From NCBI GenBank assembly GCA_037783545.1, contig JBBELK010000480.1, positions 1,559,001 through 1,623,000 on the forward strand: a DNA stretch of 64,000 nt, written 5' to 3'. The translations under genes were made by a program, and so were the position numbers. The notes under the pieces are model-generated. The model saw only the letters and a program-made list of their open reading frames with translations. It did no database searches and was not told where the DNA came from. Source of the stretch: Henricia sp. BOLD:AAB3569 (Eukaryota > Echinodermata > Asteroidea > Spinulosida > Echinasteridae). Of this stretch, positions 15,501-21,500 are shown piece by piece. Within the stretch, counting starts at the first letter, position 1, and every line of letters begins with the position of its first letter.

Positions 15501-18500
15501 TCTATCTCCTTTTTCCACATTTACTAGGAATCATCTGTATGAACAAACTGGACGATATTCTGAAGCTCGTCGGCAACCCGATGATCGCCAAGGAGGGTAA
15601 ATGGGTGGTGCAGAAGTACATAGAGCGCCCTCTATTGATCTACAACACCAAGTTCGATATTCGGCAGTGGTTTTTGGTGACCGACTGGAACCCGTTGACC
15701 ATTTGGTGGTACCAGGATTGTTATTTAAGGTTCTGTACTCAGCCGTTTTCGCTGGACAATCTGGAATCGTAAGTACTGTGAGAAAACAATTTTCAGTTTT
15801 GACAAATTCCAGTGCTGTTACCTTATAGGCAAAACACATGATTAGTAAACCTTACAAATAGTTTTATCTCCCTGTCTGATTGAAGATATGCATGATTAAA
15901 ACCAACCTGAGTATAAAAAGTCAGCTCCTTACTTCATCTAACTTTTGAGAAAACAGTCACTTCGCCCCAAAACCACTTCGCCCTGAACCACGGCCCGTGC
16001 ACAAAGTGGTTTTGGGGGAAACCTGAGGGAGTATATACCACTGTGCCTCATAGCTCAGTTGGTAGACGGCTGCCTGGTGTGTCGGAGGTCTTGGGGAAAA
16101 CTGAGGGAGTATACCACTGTGCCTCATAGCTCAGCAGGTAGAGCATCTGCCCGGTGTGTCAGAGGTCTTGGGGAAAACTGAGGGAGTATACCACTGTGCC
16201 TCATAGCTCAGTTGGTAGACGGCTGCCTGGTGTGTCGGAGGTCTTGGGGAAAACCTGAGGGAGTATACCACTGAGCCTCATAGCTCAGCAGGTAGAGCAT
16301 CTGCCCGGTGTGTCAGAGGTCTTGGGGAAAACTGAGGGAGTATACCACTGTGCCTCATAGCTCAGCAGGTAGAGCATCTGCCCGGTGTGTCAGAGGTCTT
16401 GGGGAAAACTGAGGGAGTATACCACTGTGCCTCATAGCTCAGCTGGTAGAGCATCTGCCCGGTGTGTCAGAGGTCTTGGGGAAAACTGAGGGAGTATACC
16501 ACTGTGCCTCATAGCTCAGCAGGTAGAGCATCTGCCCGGTGTGTCAGAGGTCTTGGGGAAAACTGAGGGAGTATACCACTGTGCCTCATAGCTCAGCTGG
16601 TAGACGGCTGCCTGGTGTGTCGGAGGTCTTGGGGAAAACTGAGGGAGTATACCACTGTGCCTCATAGCTCAGTTGGTAGACGGCTGCCTGGTGTGTCGGA
16701 GGTCTTGGGGAAAACCTGAGGGAGTATACCACTGAGCCTCATAGCTCAGCAGGTAGAGCATCTGCCCGGTGTGTCAGAGGTCTTGGGGAAAACTGAGGGA
16801 GTATACCACTGTGCCTCATAGCTCAGCAGGTAGAGCATCTGCCCGGTGTGTCAGAGGTCTTGGGGAAAACTGAGGGAGTATACCACTGTGCCTCATAGCT
16901 CAGCAGGTAGAGCATCTGCCCGGTGTGTCAGAGGTCTTAGGGGAAACCTGAGGGAGTATACCACTGTGCCTCATAGCTCAGCAGGTAGAGCATCTGCCCG
17001 GTGTGTCAGAGGTCTTGGGGAAAACCTGAGGGAGTATACCACTGTGCCTCATAGCTCAGCTGGTAGAGCATCTGCCCGGTGTGTCAGAGGTCTTGGGGAA
17101 AACCTTAGGGAGTATACCACTGTGCCTTATAGCTCAGCTGGTAGAACATCTGCCCGGTGTGTCAGAGGTCTTGGGGAAACCTGAGGGAGTATATCACTGT
17201 GCCTCATAGCTCAGCTGATAGAGCATCGGCCTGGTGTGTCCGAGGTCTTGAGGAAAACCAGAGGGAGTATTCCACTGTGCCTCATAGCTTAGCTGGTAGA
17301 GCATCTGCCCATTGATTCAGAGGTCTCAAGTTCGAATCCTGATACAGATATTATTTCTCTCTCATCCCATATTTGGTCATTTGTTTCCCCCAACAGTGCC
17401 ATCCACCTATCCAACGTCTCCATTCAGAAGAACTTTGAAAACTCCACAACTCGCTCGGCCATGCTTCCTGAAGATAATATGTGGACAAGTAAAGAGTTCC
17501 AACACTACTTGAAGAGTCGAGGGTGCGGTAATGTGTGGCAAGATAGTATATACCCAGGGATGAAGAAATCCGTCATCGCGGCGTTGCAGTGTACGCAGGA
17601 TATTGTGGAGATGAGGAAGGTGGGTTAGAATTCAGACTGGAGAGGAGACTAGTTGTATATTGCTGCTTTGTAATAGACCGATCCAGTAAGCTCCGCCCAT
17701 TTAGAAATTGACTAGCAACATGCCACACACGTGAGGCACGTGTGCAGTAGAGTCGCGTGGCCGCGTCAGCGTCCTCGCCCTGGTCAGCGCGTATTGAAAC
17801 ACGCATACGCACACAGAAACTGCACGCTCGATGTGCACTTAAGTATCCGGTCATGTGCGTGCACGTACAACACGCCTGCATAACGCGTAACGCGCGCGAT
17901 CGAACAAAAACATCTCGACACACATCTAGAACATGTAGAACGTAGTGAATGCACAACATAGCAAAACGACAAGCTAATTTTGGTGAGTTTTTCCCGTTTA
18001 CACAAAAACACATTTATGAAGTAGGTTTGGATAGTCTTATACAATCCGTTTTAAACCGGCTAGGGTCCTCCGCGCTGATAAAAATTATGTTTATTATATT
18101 TTTGCGTCACTCGTGCCGTAGCTCTGTGCACAAAATTTTGAGGACTCGGGTAACCAAAATGGAGATCCACTTTTTGGTTACCTCAACCTGAGGCTGTGAT
18201 TGTTCAATTCCATAATGGGCGGAGCTTACTGGATCGGTCTATTTTACCCCGTTTCAGTAATTAAACTGGTATATAGTGGCCACCCTTAGGACCGTAAAAA
18301 AAACCAAACTGGTTGCAAACTGGTTGCATTAGCATTATACACATGGCATTTGGGACTAAAGACGGGTGGCCACTATAAACAGGTGGCCTCTTTATCTAGT
18401 GGCCACTATAGAAAATTTGACTGTATTAAGCTCTTGTGGACCACGCACATGTGCGTTTTTGGACTTGAAGTCAATTCGGTATACGGTCGTGTTTTGTCCG

Positions 18501-21500
18501 TCTATAATGCCGTTTTACCGCGCACGATCGATTTTTATGTGCAGTATATATTTTGGTTTTGACTTGTATACCGACTTGAGAAACATGATTGCGCGACAAT
18601 ATTCACGATTCAAAGCGCGTTGACGCTGTTGCCATACAAGAACCAATCACGATAATCCACGCACCGCACTCCACAGTGTGGTAGCGTCCATTTATTCACA
18701 CGAACTGCATTTAACTTTTAGTGAAATGTAGTAGGTCTTCTTTGAGTCCCAAGCATTTATACTTCATACATAGTGTACAACAAAATATACATGTACAGTG
18801 TACTGTGAGCAGTACACCGTACGCCTAGTAAAAGAGTTGAATTGAACCCCGAAACCCATTTTCCTCCTTTTTCCCTCCAGAATTCCTTTGAGCTGTACGG
18901 AGCAGACTTCATGGTAACCGAAGATTTCCGACCATGGCTGATCGAGATCAACTCTTCACCTGCCATGGGCGCCACCACGGAGATCACCGAGCAGCTATGC
19001 CATGACGTCATCGAAGACACTATGAAAGTGGTCTTAGACAGGCGGCATGATCGGAACTGTGATACGGGAAAGTTTGAACTGGCATTCAAGCAGGTAAGAG
19101 GCCCTGGTTCGAATCCTGTCCGTGTCAATTTGTTATTTATTTAATTGGGTTTTTGAAACTTTAATTTGAAAATAAATTAAACACTTTTTATTCCAAAGTG
19201 TTGGAATCGCTCAAGCCTATCGTCTATCAACTGAATAAGTTGCCTTTGTTGCTAAATTTAGATTTTTCAAGTAATATTTAATACTTGACCTTTGGTTTAG
19301 CACCAAATTCAGTGCTAACTATTGTTTTGAAATTAGAATTGCCCAAGCCTACTGTGGTCATTAACTGAACTGTTAAATTGAAATTGGTTTTGATCATAAA
19401 CATCCTTAAATACAGTATACATGATTGGTAAAATGTTACAAATAGTTTTATCCCCCAGTATGATTGAAGATATGCATGATAAAAACCATCCTGAGCAAAA
19501 ACCAGCTCCGTACTTCGTCTAACTTTTGAGAAAACAGTCAAAAAAGGGTTTACAGTCATTTCGGCCCTGAACCACTAGACCGGCAGCCCAGAGGGTTTTG
19601 GTTAAACGAACGAGGTACCAACAACCGAGGGCAGGAACATTTAGGAAGTGACCTAGTATTTGCAGATCTGGGCGTCTGCCGGGGTCCCTCTGCTGCGTTT
19701 GACCCCTGGGGACCCCCAAAGGGGGCCAAAAATTGCGCTGGATCAAACATTCGAGGTACCACATGAAACTAAGTTGAGATGAAAGAGCACATCACACAGA
19801 GTACGGAATGGCCCTTGCCAGACGAATTTTCTGCTGCAAAAGTCCCGCCAGACGCCCGCCAAAATCTCATTCCATATAATAAATGCAAGATACAACGGCC
19901 GTCGACAAACGAGTCCATTTGTTTTGAACGGGTAGCTTTGACATACGGCTGTTCTGTGTTCTGGGAGCGCTGTAAACAGAGATACATGTGCGTCTATTGC
20001 GGCGCGGGCTAACAAGGCGCGTCCCGAATCGAAATATACACACAGGTCTTTAAATTAATCTAAATTAATCTTTGCACGTCAAAATTGGTGTGCGACGCCT
20101 GACATTTGACGCGTAATGTATGCGCCAGTGTTGAGCTTTTTGGTGACCAGGAGCCAATTTCATGGCGCTGTTTAGCACAAAATATTGTATTTGCTTTATT
20201 TTGCTAAAATGTCCCGCCAGCCAAAATCGTATGTGATGTTTTTTTTTACTATTTTGCTAATGTTTCTAAAAACCCAATTTGCCATATAGGCTAATAATTG
20301 GCTGGTAACTCATTTTACAAAAGTAAATAAATTCTGTGCTTGGCACATTAATGTGTAGATCTGTGATTTTCAATGACTCATTTCCCTCCATAGGCCTATG
20401 GCTTTATTTTTCAAAGAGACGCGCTTTAGGCTCAGTGTGAATCCACCCAATATAAACCCCGCCGATTTACGATTTACCTTTGTGATTTACCGGCCAAAAA
20501 CCGGATTATTACCAAACCATCGGATGATACAGAAACATCTAACAAACATTTCTGATTTGTCCCGGTTCATGTACGGTCAGACCAGCCCGAAGTTCCAGCC
20601 CAAACTTTTCCGGTCATGTGGGCCGATAGGCCGATTAATCGCAAAAGTGTGCGCCGGGCTTTAAAAGCGGGTAAATTTGACGCGCGTCACTGCACCTCGA
20701 CAAAATGCTACACGCAGAGAATTTGTATGAGCCGACTGACTGCAAATCCCAGAATAACAGGACATTCTTGTGCGTCGCTTCACTCCAAATTCCTTGCCGT
20801 ATTTTCTTCAAGCAGCGCGCGTCAAATTTGCATGCAGAACGCGTAAATAAAGTTCAGTGTGCATGAAAAAAAGTTTAGTGTGCATATCCAATTCATCTAC
20901 ATGTACATGACTTTTGTAATTCATTCCATGCCGCACTCCAAATTCCTTCCATCCCGCATTTTCGTCAAACAACGCGCGTCAAATTTGCATACAGAACACG
21001 CGAAAATAATTAGTGTGCATGCATCTCCAACTCATCTAATTTTATAGGCATGTTCCCGGGGCATGTTCAGACAATTATCATCAATTATCATCAATAATGA
21101 GGGTGGATATTCACACACAGCCTTTTTGTGTGTAAATTCGACGCGCGTCGCTTTCACAGAAAGCGGTTTGGAGGGAATTTGGAGTGAAAGGATGCTCTGA
21201 TAACAACATAAACAACTTGATTTTGTGTATTACAATATTCTGTTAAATTTGTTTCGCGCGAAAAGGATCAATGTTCAAGAATCCGCGCTCATCGTCGATG
21301 AAACGTTTGTTGTGTTTGCTATTTGGATAGGCCCTATAGCAGTGGTCAGTTTCGCCGATGCAACTTTTGACGGTGGAAAATGATACAGTTTAGTCACTTT
21401 AATTTACACTTAATCATTTACACGTAGCCTACATTGAGTCATCCTCTTGCAACAGTGCCCCTTTAACGCACTCCCTAACTCCTGCGTACAGTGGCCCTGT

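Noticed and set aside
16846-17184. 112-codon frame with repeated [15 protein letters not shown] peptide
   Set aside because: Translation of the half-tRNA array; no gene.
16019-17348. True tRNA genes
   Set aside because: Units lack the T arm and 3' acceptor strand, and the anticodon stem does not pair over five bases; only the last unit has a B box.
17573-18013. 146-codon minus-strand frame
   Set aside because: Antisense to TTLL3 exon 13 at one end and inside the MITE 17672-18243 for the rest.
19519-19764. Frame with [15 protein letters not shown], also found at 22473
   Set aside because: Identical because both lie in the inverted repeats of the 3.1-kb element; not splice-linked and no domain.
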